From assembly GCA_009599575.1 (NCBI GenBank), contig VWND01000064.1:1736001-1800000 (forward strand): DNA of 64,000 nt, read 5' to 3'. Below are positions 36,277 through 47,269 of this stretch, in pieces. Numbering within the stretch: position 1 is the first letter of the stretch; every line of letters begins with the position of its first letter. The notes under the pieces were generated by a model that saw only the letters and a program-made list of their open reading frames with translations, ran no database searches and was not told the DNA's origin. The translations under genes and the position numbers were made by a program. This DNA comes from Blumeriella jaapii. Lineage: Eukaryota > Ascomycota > Leotiomycetes > Helotiales > Drepanopezizaceae.

Positions 36277-36765
36277 ATGAAAAAAAATGCGAATAAGTCT
36301 CGCCGCGCGATCGATTTTGACGTTGGCGACTACGTATGGCTCGATATGCGTTTATTTCCGATTTTTCGGCCTTTCCGCAAGCTCGACAACCCTATAAACG
36401 GCTTTTTCAAGATTATAGCCAAAATTTTCGATAACGCTTTTAAGCTAGATTTTTTTAGTATTATAAACGTACACCCAGTTTTTTACGCTAGTCGACTGCG
36501 TAAAGCAGCTGACGACGCGCTTTTAGGTCAGGTTAATCTAACCTTTGAACCTATTAATATAACTGATAAGCTTGAATACGAAATCGAAGAATTGATCGCC
36601 TGTCGAATGCAGCGGAAGACCTTTTAGTACAGAGCTTTTTGGGTAGGCTTAGATGAAGATTTTACGTGGTACCCCGCGTTTGACTTTATGTACGCTTTTT
36701 TGAAGGTGCGCGACTTTCATTTGGCGCATAAAAAGCTTCCCGGTCCTTTTGCAAAACTTGTAGAC
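36277..36765 (+). pseudogene. Degenerate integrase C-terminus with chromodomain
   Basis: Integrase C-terminal GPF/Y-like part (VGDYVWLDMRLFPI, FRPFRKLDNPINGFFKI) followed by a chromodomain (EYEIEELIACRMQRK, then FWVGLDEDFTWYP). A chromodomain on the integrase defines chromoviruses and in other species guides integration to heterochromatin marks. A TAG stop at 36625-36627 splits the domain. Confidence 0.82.
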
Positions 36766-36870
36766 TGGCTGAAGGCGTATTCCGAAGGTTTGGATTCGTA
36801 CGATTATTTGAATAGCGACGCATCAATAGATAAAAGCTCGAAGACGCGCTTTTTTCGGACGGAGGGGTAG

Positions 36871-37164
36871 TATGACGATTTATTCTGTTGCCACCTCTCG
36901 TGTCACCCCAGTAATTACGTATAGCTGCAAGCTTCCCAGCAATTACGTATAGCTGCAAGCTTCCTGGTCTCCTGGTGGGTCTCCCTATTAACTGTGGAGA
37001 CTATTATGTATATAAGGCTTTTTCCCCTTAGCAACCTCTGCTTTCTGCAGTTGTTGATTCTAAATGAATATTTTTGTTACAGAACCAAAGGCTCGTTTTA
37101 TACCATGTGAACACGGCGACCAGTTGACTGATCTCCCAGCCCTCCGACTGATTAGATCGTCACA
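36871..37164 (+). repeat. 3' LTR
   Basis: 294 bases, starts TATGACG, ends CGTCACA, the same length as the 5' LTR with no indels. TATA-like TATATAAGGC is kept near 37008-37017. Confidence 0.93.
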
Positions 37165-37507
37165 CAACCCAACGCAACGCAACGCAATAGCTTCAGCTTT
37201 TACCTCAGCTTCTACTTCAGCTTCTACTTCAGCTTCTACTTCAGCTTAAACGTTTAAAAGCCTTTGATTTAATTCGAAATCAGCGACCTGATATTAGCTT
37301 GCTTTATTCAATCGGTGTCAAGTTGTTATTGACGCCGAAAATAAATATACAAAATATTAAAATTTTTATATTGTAATCCGAAAAGCAGTTCTCAAACTTC
37401 GTATTCTTTGTAATTTGAATACGTATACCTTGTAAAATTAAACTTCATTATTGCATGGAATACTATTTAAATAGGTCAAGTTTTGTCTCCACACCCCCAC
37501 TGTTTTT

Positions 37508-37543
37508 AACCAGGAATAATACTTAACCGATAGACTGTGTACA
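37508..37543 (-). repeat. Right terminal inverted repeat
   Basis: Reverse complement of the left end with no mismatch over about 35 positions; followed directly by a CAGTACAGC stretch of the dispersed GTACAG motif. Confidence 0.93.
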
Positions 37544-38272
37544 GTACAGCACAGCACGTCGCAGACTCATTTTCTCTCTCAACATGTGCGCAGGGATCGA
37601 TGATTCGTACAGTACTTGGGTTTCGCCCGCCGGGCCAGTCAGGAATTCTCGGGCATGGCCTACACCACGTGAGAAGCTGCCCACACGACGAAACGACGAC
37701 GACCGGGCCCCGGGGTCGGGAGAGATGAGATGTGGTCCCGAAACCGACGATTCAGGGGGCGCGTCGCGTTCCGAGGCGATATTGAATCCATCCGTGGGAT
37801 CTGGTATCCTGTGCTGGGTGTATGTGTACAGCACTTGCTGTCCAGTCGTGGGGACTACTGTAAGTAAGTCCTGTGCAGTACTGTATGTACAGTCCATACC
37901 GTACATACATAGCACTGGACGTCAAAGTTGATCGCCCCTAAGAAATGGCCTAATGGATCCTCCCCTGCTTTGGCGTCCGCGTCTGCCCACGTTCCATGGC
38001 ATTTGGATCGACATCAAGCCTCACATGGGATTGTGGCAGCCGGGGCCACAGGCCACTCACGCTCCCTCGCTCTGCTAACTTCCGTCTAAGGCGCCCACGA
38101 CCGTTGCTGCGGGTGGATGTGGGAGCGTGGGAGCTCGCGCTCGCGCTCGATTGGCGATGGCTCTGGCTCTAGCACGACCCTGAGAACACTAACAAGAGAT
38201 CGATCCGTCAGTCGTCTGGGCCGCCATGCGAACGGCGGGTTTCTGCCGTGTCGTACTGTCCATAAGAGATAC

Positions 38273-38357
38273 GAGTGAGAGTGACAGCGAGAGTGACCGT
38301 GAGAGTGACCGTGAGAGTGACCGTGAGAGTGACCGTGAGAGTGAGCGCGAGAGTGAT
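38273..38357. repeat. 12-base minisatellite
   Basis: Unit GTGACCGTGAGA repeated four times exactly (38293-38340) with degenerate copies on both sides. Because the period is a multiple of three it opens reading frames on both strands (SDRE repeats on plus, SHGH repeats on minus), which are not evidence of a gene. Confidence 0.9.
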
Positions 38358-38397
38358 ACTGCAGTGGAAGCGGTCTGGTCCTGCACGTGCACGCCTG

Positions 38398-38450
38398 TAT
38401 GTATGTACTGTACAGTCCTGTACTGTACGCCTGTACTGTACGTACGCATA
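38398..38450. repeat. GTACTGTAC repeat cluster
   Basis: Three CTGTACTGTAC/ GTACTGTACAG blocks separated by CCT or GCC; part of the dispersed motif family. Confidence 0.8.
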
Positions 38451-39090
38451 TACAGGCGGTGCGGTCGGTCATCACCACCACCACCACCGTCACCGCTCCC
38501 TCTCTCCTCCCGCCGCATTGACACGACGACGCGGTCGCGCCCTCACATCCTTCGCCCGGCCGACAGCTCACATCCGTCATGCATTCGACCTTCTCAACCC
38601 AGCCAAGGAATTCCCCGATGCAGGCGGGACGTCGGGGGGCCAAATGATGCATCATATATCCGTCGTGTCTGTCAGGATTCGAGGGATGAATCGCACGGAC
38701 GCGTGACTGCGAGGTCCGGACTTGGCTCCGAGCAGCAACAGGATTTCGCGAATGCCAATTTTCGAGTCGAAACCCGCGACATGAGTCGTTGGTTGGGTCA
38801 TGCCTGCGTCAGCCAGGACGGGCCTAAAGTAGAAGACGATCGGAGCCGGGGTTCGCTTTTGTGTGTGTTTTTCACTAGAACATTGTCGAGCCTTCTACGG
38901 CCTATGCTATTCGGTCCCCTTGCTCCATGCTGGTGGCCTGGACAAGGCTAGTGGTGGCTCGCAGTCGCTCTCACTGTGCGACCGGAATACGGACAGCATG
39001 AGATCGCAAGACAGCGGCTTCAGCTACGGTTCCGTAGGAAAGGAACGGAATGGAAAGGAGCAGAACGCTCGGGCAGAAATTGCAGACAGC

Positions 39091-39178
39091 TCGATGTTCC
39101 GATGTTTCGACGTTCCAATGTTTCGATGTTTCGATGTGTCGGTGTGTCGGTGTGTCGATGTCTCGATGTCTCGATGCT
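39091..39178. repeat. TCGATGTTTC-type minisatellite
   Basis: About nine imperfect 8-10 base units (GATGTTTC, GATGTGTC, GGTGTGTC, GATGTCTC). No coding meaning. Confidence 0.8.
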
Positions 39179-41830
39179 GCCAAGACCACTCGGTTACCTA
39201 ATCGACCCTTCAAACGATGTACTGTCCACAGAGCCATCAATTAAGGATGGAGTCTAAATATCCCACGCATCTGGGTTAGCGAGACGTGCAAGCATCACGA
39301 CATCATCGTGAGCAGCACGGAAACCATTCCCTCCAGTCTTGCTCATCTCTGTGCAAAGATTGCTTGGCTGGGAGGATCAGATTCAGATGCCGTTCTGGGT
39401 AGCCCGACCCACGTCTTTTGTTGCTCCTTTTCGCCCACCCAGATCCGGATCCAGATCCGTAGAACCAAGACATCGATATGACGGTGGCAGCGCTGCTCAT
39501 CGGCAGTGGACTTGCCAATGCTTGGGCTTGCCAAGCCAAATTTCCGGCCCCCGATTCCTGGCAGGGGGGCTGAAATCAAAAGCGGTTCCCTCCGTTCCAC
39601 CAAATCATACAGCACAGTAGCATCGTCAACATCGACTTCTCCTTCTTCCGCGTAACGCCGTGTCGACGAGCTCTCACCCAACCTGTGCCCGTGTACTGTG
39701 AGAAAGAAACCACCTGCTTTGAAAAGAGCAGATGTCCGTTAGTTGAGGCTTGCCACCTTACACTTGTGGTGTGCAATGGTCCATCGGTCAGCAGCGTAGT
39801 CCTTACTGTACAATCCCATCAAGAAGAAAAGAAGAGACAGAAGAAGAGGAACAAGAACAAAAACAAGAAGAAGAAGAAGAATTAAACAGGAGCTTACAGA
39901 TCCTTCGACCGCCCCGGTCTTCCGTCTTGCCAACAATAGCATCAAGCATTATCAATAGAGAAGCAATTAGCGCGAGGAAAATCCTTGATAGGACTAGTCC
40001 GAACCGTGTGCGACTGTTATCAGATCTTCAGCACTGCTAGCTCCGACCCCCTTGGCTGGTTCAGTCAAACGGACACCAGATCCCTTCAACCCAAGCCTCT
40101 TCTCGTCGAGCCATCCCCTCGCACTAAGATTCCGACACAAGCATCTATCGCGCCAGTCCTCGGGCCACCCGCTACGCTGGGCAGCCGCAAGTTCGCAACC
40201 AAGTCCTGCATCCGCTCGAGGCTTCGTCGCCATAACCCCCGGACGGACAGAACAACGTAGAGAGCCCGCCACGCTTGCGCAGGACAGGACGAGATACCAG
40301 ACGGGTAGACGCGAGACCAGCGCAGACAAACGGGGTCCTAGATCGCGTCGAGAAAGTGCCGGTTTCATCGTCTCTCGGGGCGTGGGAAAGGTCACGCAAC
40401 ATCCTGAACGCCGTCCTGGCCATCGAGCGAGAGAGATCGTGTCGCCACGAGGCCTGCGATTGAACATTTGGAATCGCAGCAGTTTTGAGTTTGGAACCCG
40501 CCACTCTTGACGTGGTTCTCGGCCCTCTCTTACCTCATCGCCATCATCCACGAGCTGCAGAGCCCAGTTTGCCCAATCTTCCCGGATTGGCATCATCCAA
40601 GGCTTGAGCATTCTGAACGTTAATTTTCCGAGTTGCTTCGTCCCGCGCCCATCGAGCCAGCCGAGACGGCTTAGCCTCGGTCCTAGGTCTTCTAGACGAG
40701 CACCACCACGTTGAGATCTTACCGTGGTGGCTGTGGCCGCCGGCCCGAGGGCATCCCAAGTCGAAGGTCGATCGGCCGTCGGTGGAGGAGATTTGGCAGC
40801 GACGTGCAGCTCGCCGCGCCACGCCGGAACCGAAGCTGGGTTGGCAAGACCCAGCTTGACGTCGATCTTCAACCGGACTGTGAGTACTCCCTGTTAGAGT
40901 TCTGGCTAGAGGATGACTGGGCGATCCGACGCATGGCTGGATCGGCATCGCCAGTCGGGAGGGTGTTGGGCACACGTCCCAGGGCACATGGGACATTCGC
41001 GTTTGGGGCATCATCTGCTGGGCGCCGGAGTGGGGTTGGGCGGACAGAATGCGCGCGCTGGCTGACAGGTTTCACTTACAGCGGTCGCTCTCCTCGAGTG
41101 GTGCTTGTTGGATCGCATAACACGACTGCACGGGACGGTCCTGGTCGGACTCCTGGAGCGGCAGCCCGAGAGAGAGCCGTCGCCGTCGCCGTCGCCGTCA
41201 CGGTCGCGATCGCGGCCGAACAGCTCTCCGGCCTACCAACGCACGGGCAAGCTATTCTTGTATCGCATCCCGAGGCCGGCCGGCTGGTGAGAAGAAGAGA
41301 ACGAGGCCGGGCGTGGATCTGACAGATTGGTACCGCGTGTCGCGTACGGGTTAGGAGCACCGTACCGTCCTGTACGGCACTAGATTGACGACCATCGGGC
41401 CAGCCGCGCACCTCAGATATAGGTATACCGTAGGTTGGTTGTCGGGGACGAAGACTGGGGACTGTTCGGCAGGCGTGCATCAGATCCAGGTCCCAGACGA
41501 TCTCCCCCTCCGTCTCTCCGCAAGAAAGGAAGAGCGGACAGCGACGGGAAAGACAAGAAAGACACGACGAAAAGAAGACCAGAAGGCACGAACACGAACA
41601 CCACCCACAAGAACGACCAGGAGGCCAAGAACGAACGAAAGACTCTCTTCGGTACTCATCCCCCGGGCCAACATCCACCCAACCCTTTCTCCTCGAGCGC
41701 GCGAGGACCCGGCGCGCGTGTATCGCCGTCGCCGTCGCCATCGCCATCTCCCCATCCCACGGCCACGACCCCGTGCAGGCGGCCGGCCGATCCCTTTCAG
41801 CGTCATCAGCACTTCCCGTCGAGTACAAAC

Positions 41831-41903
41831 ATACATACTGTGTACATACAGTACAGTACAGTACAGTACATACCTACTGTACCGTCCGTACCTTACCGTA
41901 CGG
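41831..41903. repeat. (TACAG)n cluster
   Basis: ATACAGTACAGTACAGTACAG-type run flanked by CATAC and ACCGTAC variants; largest pure array of the dispersed motif in the window. A second array lies at 42148-42210. Confidence 0.85.
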
Positions 41904-44024
41904 TCGAGTGCTCTCATCTCGCCCTCAGACCGGCCCACCGGCCGCGCTCCCAAGCCCCCCCCCGCCCACCAGCCAACCAGGCCCCGCCCCGCCAGCCAAG
42001 GCCGCCCTCGCCCCGCCGAGCCAGCGCGCTGCATCCGACCCCGGTCCTTACTCGAGCGCCCCCTTCCCTCTCCCCTGTTCCCTGTTCCCTCTTCCCTCTC
42101 GCTCTCCCGGACAGGACATACCGTGCAGGACATACCGTGCAGCACACACAGTACTGTCCAGCACAGTACAGTACAGTACCTACACAGTACAATACACAGT
42201 ACAGCACAGTATTTCACATCCCCCTCCCCCTCCCCCTCCCCCTACCCCCCTACCCCCTACCCCTGGAGTGGAGTGGAGTGGAGTGGAGCGGAGCGGAGAA
42301 AAGCATTACGCTGTTCTTGCATCAGCATCAGCATCAGCACCACCGCCGCTGCCCGCCCTAGCGCCGCATCGAGGCAAGCGCGGCAGCCCGCACCCTTTAA
42401 TCGCACACGGGCGTGGGAGTTAATCCGGTTGCGGCCTCGTTCTTTTCACCACTAAGCCGACTCTCTTCGTCCAGACGACTGCGGTGCGGTGCGGTGCGGT
42501 ACGGTACAGTCCCATCCACAGTGCCATCCACCGGACCGGACAGGACAGGACAGGACAGGACCATCCTGCCATCCATCCTGCCATCCCACATTTACCACCA
42601 ACACCCATCAGCCATCAGCCATCAGCCATCACCCATCCCCCATCACCCATCCCCCATCCCCCATCACCCTTCAACCCTTTTCTCTCGCGACGGCGCTATC
42701 CCCTCTTCTGCCCAACCCCAACCCCGACCCCGACCCCGACCCCAACCCCGACCGACCCCGACCCTGATCTCGCCTGACCGTGAGCCCTCGTGTCTGAGTC
42801 TCAGCACACACGCTGCCATCCCGCGCAGCCAATCAGGCGCGCGTGCCGCTCTCGCGTTCTGCTCGCCCGCCGCCGCACCTGCGATCCAGAAAATCTCGAC
42901 ATTTTTTTTTCCCATTCACTCACGCAACTCACGCACTCACTCGTTCCCCGTGCGCCCGTCCGTCCCGGCACTGCACTCACCTGCCCGCGCATGGTCCGAG
43001 TAACCACATGCGGACATTTCTGGCCTGACGACGACACTCCACGACTCGACACGACACCACTCCAACACCACTCGACACCACACGACCACACTACACCACA
43101 CTACACCACACTACCACACACTACTCTACATCCAGTACCTGCCGACCAGCCGAGCGAACCACATCACCTCACTTCACCTCACGGCCATTTCCTATTTCCT
43201 TTGCAGTGACGATTTGATCCTGCCCGTTGCTGTGCTGTGTGCCGCCTCGGTCTGTCGGGCGGTCTGGCTGGCGCACCGAAACGCAACGAGCGAACGTTGA
43301 ACCACAATTTAAATCGCCGCTTGCTCCTGCCTGCCTCACGCGCGCACCCCAGACCATCGACACGACGGCTCGCCGCTTCTCCGCCCTCTCCTCGTTGTCG
43401 TCGAGCAGAAGCAGAAGCATTCCGATTCATCGTGCGGCGCCCGTAGCCTCCGGCCCTGCCCTGCCCTCGACGGGACTCGACCTCGACCTCGACCTCGACC
43501 TCGACGCGAACCCGCACTCGAACCGGACGCGAACCGCTTCCCCTCGATTCCGCTCGACCTCCCCCCCCCCCCCCCAACCCCAACCCCACCGCAGGCGCCA
43601 ACGCGAATCTGCTCTCCTCTGCGCCTCTAAAATCCCACCGGTGCTGCTGGATCGTCATCCGGCGCGACTTAAGAACCCGACGATTCACCTCCGGTCCTGC
43701 ACGCGGCCCCCTCTACGCCCACTTCGACATCGCTCCCCCCATACCCACCACCTCGTCCTACTCACCCATCCCTCCTCCTCCTTCTCCTCCTCCTCTTCCT
43801 CCTCCCCATCCCCAACCCCATCTCGGCGATCTCTTCCGATAGTCCGCGCACGAGCACGAGCCGCCGCAGCGAATCAGATCCGGGGTGTATCGGTACCTGT
43901 CACCACAACCTCTATCTCTCCCGTCCTGTGCAGCTTAAGTCGAAGCCATTCCCCTTCGACGTTCGCGCACCTCCGTCGAGCCGGCTAGTGACGAACGCCC
44001 TCCAGACTCCCGAGCCGTAGTAGT

Positions 44025-45933
44025 ATGTCCTTGGTCTCCCAGCACCTCTCGAACACCACCAACTCATCACTTGTCAGCTTAGAACACGCCGGCGACCACG
44101 ACCACCAGCACGACGACCACGACGATTACAGCGCCCACCACCACCACCTCTTCACCGAAGCCGCGTTGAGCAAGCTTCTCGGGGTTGCCGCCCATTCGTC
44201 CCGTCATTCTATGGACAGAAGTGCCACCGCGTACTCGCAGTCAGGTTTGCATTCACCGTCCAGCGCGCTCGCCGACACAACATCTGAAGACTCTCCTGCA
44301 GACCACGCGTCTGCTGCGCAATATCCTTCCCAGCAGGAAGTGCGACCCAGCAACTACTCGCACTCGTCCTCCGCGACCCCAACGTCCGAGTACGGCGTCT
44401 ACCCCACGTCGGCGCGCTCAGCGTCTTTTCCAGACCACCTCGCACGTCCGTATCACCCCTCCAGCAGCCACGGGGGGAGCAACGGAGGAGTTATGGCTCA
44501 ATCAACAAGTCCGTCACTGCCTCTTCAAGATGATCGCACAAGTCATGAAAACACTCAAATCAAGTCTGACCAGGATGTTCCTATAGATCCATCCATTGCG
44601 GCGACCAGCCCGACCTACCCACCCCACAACGGCCAGTACTCGCCTTACCCGCAACAACAAGAGATGCAGCACGGCTACCCCAATCACCCGTCCGCCGGCG
44701 CCATGTACGCGCAACCACGACCAGACTGGGCTGGCTATGCCGGAGGACAGCACCCCATGCATGGAGGATACCCGGTCAGTGGCGCCCAAACACCGACTGC
44801 GGCTGCACCGTCCGGCGCGCGTCCTGGACAAGTAGGTCATCATCTCTTGCAATTTATCTCTCCACCTCCAAGTGCAAGGCCATTAGGTAGTCGTGGTGGG
44901 GGGGGAGGAGCTGTACATGCGGTTCGACGCGACGGGGCGCGTCCGAGTCTCCCGTGGTGGTCGTCAACAACATTTAGCATGGATTTAGCGCGTCATACCC
45001 CCCTCCTCCCCCCGCATCGCCATGCTCCCTCGCCATCCACATGCTTGCAGCTAATGCTGACAGCGTCCCTCGCAGGTGTACTCGTTCGTCCCCATCCCTG
45101 GCGCGCAACAGCACAAGCGCCCCCGAAGAAGGTATGAAGAAATCGAGCGTATGTACAAGTGCGGCTGGAATGGTTGCGAGAAAGCTTACGGCACCTTGAA
45201 CCACTTAAATGCCCACGTCACCATGCAATCGCACGGCCAAAAGCGCACCCCCGAAGGTATGTCGAGATGCTTCTTTTTTGTGTGGTCGCACCACTAGTGT
45301 CACCAGAAATGTTGTCGCAGCCATCAGCTGCAGTCGCTGTGCTCGCTTGTCGATTGCCCGTTGCACTAGTCGTCTACATGACACGCTAGGATGATCTCCA
45401 TTGGCGTTGAGCTAGGTCACAACTTGACTGGGGATAACCTCACTCAGCCCGAAGCTAGCATGGGTCTCCCAAAGCTTCGGGACGCGTTGGTGTAACACAC
45501 GCTAACGCACCCCGCCTTACAGAATTCAAGGAAATCCGCAAGGAGTGGAAGGCCCGCAAGAAGGAAGAGGAGACCCAACGCAAGCAAGAAGATGACCGTG
45601 CCCGGGCTGCTGTCGCTCCTGCGGACCACGGCTCCGACGCCGCTCCTGCTGGCTACCAACCGGCTGGTCGCTCCGTGCAACTCCCCCCCATCGGCTACCA
45701 ACCGGGTGCTCAAGTCGCCGGCCAGTACCCTCCCGCCGGCGGTGTTCAACAACTGCAAGAGTACGGCAGCAACCAAATACAATATACTGGCTATCCCGCG
45801 TCGCCCTACGGTGCCCCCAATCAGATGTACAACAACCAACGTCATTCTCCCCTCATCTCTCGCCTTCCGGAGACATGCTAACGTCTTTGTAGATAACGGT
45901 GCCCCAGCTCCCAAGTACGAACCGCAACACTAG
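44025..45933 (+). CDS. CON7: Con7-type C2H2 zinc-finger transcription factor
   Basis: Homologue of Con7, a regulator of conidium shape and infection structures in rice blast and of growth in other moulds; expected to act in the nucleus. Exons 44025-44831, 45076-45256, 45523-45840 and 45893-45933 give 448 residues. The N-terminal 270 residues are His/Ser/Pro/Gln-rich and disordered (DHDHQHDDHDDYSAHHHH). The conserved core is YSFVPIPGAQQHKRPRRRYE, then one C2H2 finger (CGWNGCEKAYGTLNHLNAHV) and the signature QSHGQKRTPEEFKEIRKEWK, a charged coiled-coil region. The C-terminus is Gln/Tyr/Pro-rich, ending PAPKYEPQH. Introns are 244, 266 and 52 nt, the first two long for this window. Its leader is unusually repeat-rich. 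Confidence 0.94.
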
Positions 45934-47238
45934 ACTCGGCGTTTTTGATTTCTCCTCGACCGGCAGGCAGCATGGCGAAAAAGCGTACAACTCTCGGTCC
46001 AAAGTGTGCCTCTGTTGAGAACATCACTGTCGCTTCGACCTTCTTTTTAGTACACTTTGTATCATATGGGGTTGTCGCATGCATTTGATCCGGTGTCTAT
46101 TTCAGTGTCCCCTCGATTCTTAGATCTCTTTCGGATCCCCTTCGGCAACGAAAAACGACCTGCATGGCTGGATGAACTCTCTTTCCCATGCTCGTCGACG
46201 GGTTGGTCAAATTGGGTGGTGGATGGCGGGTCATGATTTGCAGAGTCCTTGTTGCAACGCCGTTCCGGCCAGGTCGAGGTCCATCAATACTGGGGGCCGA
46301 AGCCTTGATAATGTTAAGATTGGTCTTGCTGGGGCTTCGTGGCGATTAGGCTTCCGCACCTGGATTTCTCAATCCTTTTTCGTGTCTTTTCTTCTTCTCC
46401 TGTTCGTGAACATTCAATCTGGCTGCATAAACGGGAGTCACATTACTAGTGGGTTGTGGGTTGTGTGGATGGGCTCACCGTCCCTGGCATCCCTTGCATG
46501 CGTTGTCTGCGAGGAAGAATGCACCTGAAGTAGTTGCGGAGGAATGCGGACAAGATAATCAGAACATTGAAATACGTGGTCGACCGTGTCTGGGATGTCA
46601 TGTGCCGTGGAAAGTGATAGCTGTTCAACGATGCAAGAAACCCAATCCGAGCCGGACGCCCAGCTCTTATAGTCGAGTGATCCGCGCCTACCCCACTACC
46701 GTCGTCGTCGTCGTCGCCGTCGTCGTAGTCGTAGTCGTAGTGCGCAAATGTTCGTCGGTCCCCGAGCTTGCACGGCTTCGAACTTGCACCGATCGGCCGG
46801 CCGGCACCGTCGACGTGAAGGCAGAGCTTGCCGGGCCCGTTCGCGCGAACGTCGTGCCCTCCCTCGCCCCTCCGCCCTCCGACTCGAGCGCGAGCTCGCG
46901 AGGCGTCGGTCGGCTCGGTTCCGTCGCTTTTCTCGTGCCGCGCGTGCGGGACTCCGCTCCGCTCCCTCCCTCCCTACGGCGCGCGCTCGACGGACCGGCG
47001 GGGCGCCATCGCTCATCCCACTCGCTGCCTTCCTTCAGTCCGTCCGTCCGTCTGTCGCGGTGACCGACCGACGACGCACGGCGCCGGCCTTTCTGGTGGC
47101 TCGATTCGAACGCGGAGAGAGTGTAGTACCTACTGGAGGATGGGGATCGCATGGCGCTGAGCCCGCGTCTCGCGCGCCGTCACACACGCGTGTGTGTGGT
47201 GGTGGTGGTGGTGGTTGGGATTGTCGTAGGTTGGTTGG

Positions 47239-47269
<31 letters not shown>

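Larger units (their letters stand above)
30709..37164 (+). mobile_element. Ty3/gypsy chromodomain LTR retrotransposon, mutated and inactive
   Basis: A 6456-base element bounded by two 294-base LTRs and a 5-base target duplication CAACC (30704-30708 and 37165-37169). LTR ends are the inverted pair TGTGACGA / TCGTCACA, with one end of each copy altered. A polypurine tract (GGACGGAGGGGTAG) precedes the 3' LTR. The inside reads, plus strand, as gag, protease, reverse transcriptase, RNase H, integrase and chromodomain, the gypsy order, but is broken by many stop codons and T-rich codons. Strong excess of TTT/TTC codons and AT content distinguish it sharply from the flanks. It is a nested insertion inside the TIR element, so it is the younger of the two. 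Confidence 0.95.
30542..37539. mobile_element. TIR DNA transposon (Tc1/mariner/pogo-like), split by an LTR retrotransposon
   Basis: The ends are perfect inverted repeats of at least 31 bases (CACAGTCTATCGGTTAAGTA and onward to TTCCTGGT) at 30542-30572 and 37508-37539, flanked on both sides by the dinucleotide TA (30540-30541 and 37540-37541). A TA target duplication with such ends is the hallmark of the Tc1/mariner/pogo superfamily. Removing the retrotransposon inside leaves about 537 bases, too short for a transposase, so the element was non-autonomous (MITE-like). The right arm has short CTTCTACTTCAG tandem units (37190-37245) and an AT-rich segment. No transposase remnant was recognised. 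Confidence 0.88.
37540..44024. other. Gene-poor, repeat-rich interval upstream of CON7
   Basis: About 6.5 kb without a supported gene. Long frames on both strands (for example 39994-40872 minus, 292 residues; 41385-42455 plus) show no domain and overlap each other in three or more frames. Contents are minisatellites (38273-38357, 39091-39178), GTACAG clusters (37871-37912, 38398-38450, 41831-41903, 42148-42210), and pyrimidine-rich simple repeats from 41.9 kb on (GGAGT runs at 42268-42297, CCCCGA units at 42715-42765, ACCTCG units at 43470-43506). The last kilobase or more is probably the transcribed leader and promoter of CON7. Confidence 0.5.

Noticed and set aside
31003..36870. Individual Phe-rich frames of the retrotransposon as separate hypothetical proteins
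   Set aside because: They are pieces of one mutated gag-pol coding region, in gypsy order, between two LTRs.
39994..40872. 292-codon open frame on the minus strand upstream of CON7
   Set aside because: No domain or homologous motif recognised, high Arg/Trp/Gly content, and overlapping long frames on the opposite strand in GC-rich DNA; treated as chance.
41385..42455. Very long overlapping frames on both strands (356, 308 and 245 codons)
   Set aside because: They run through TACAG and pyrimidine simple repeats in several frames at once, which produces stop-free but meaningless translations.
42700..42770. CCCCGA-type repeat as an internal telomere sequence
   Set aside because: Unit is CCCCGA/CCCCAA with irregular spacing, not the TTAGGG of filamentous ascomycetes, and lies in a pyrimidine-rich leader.
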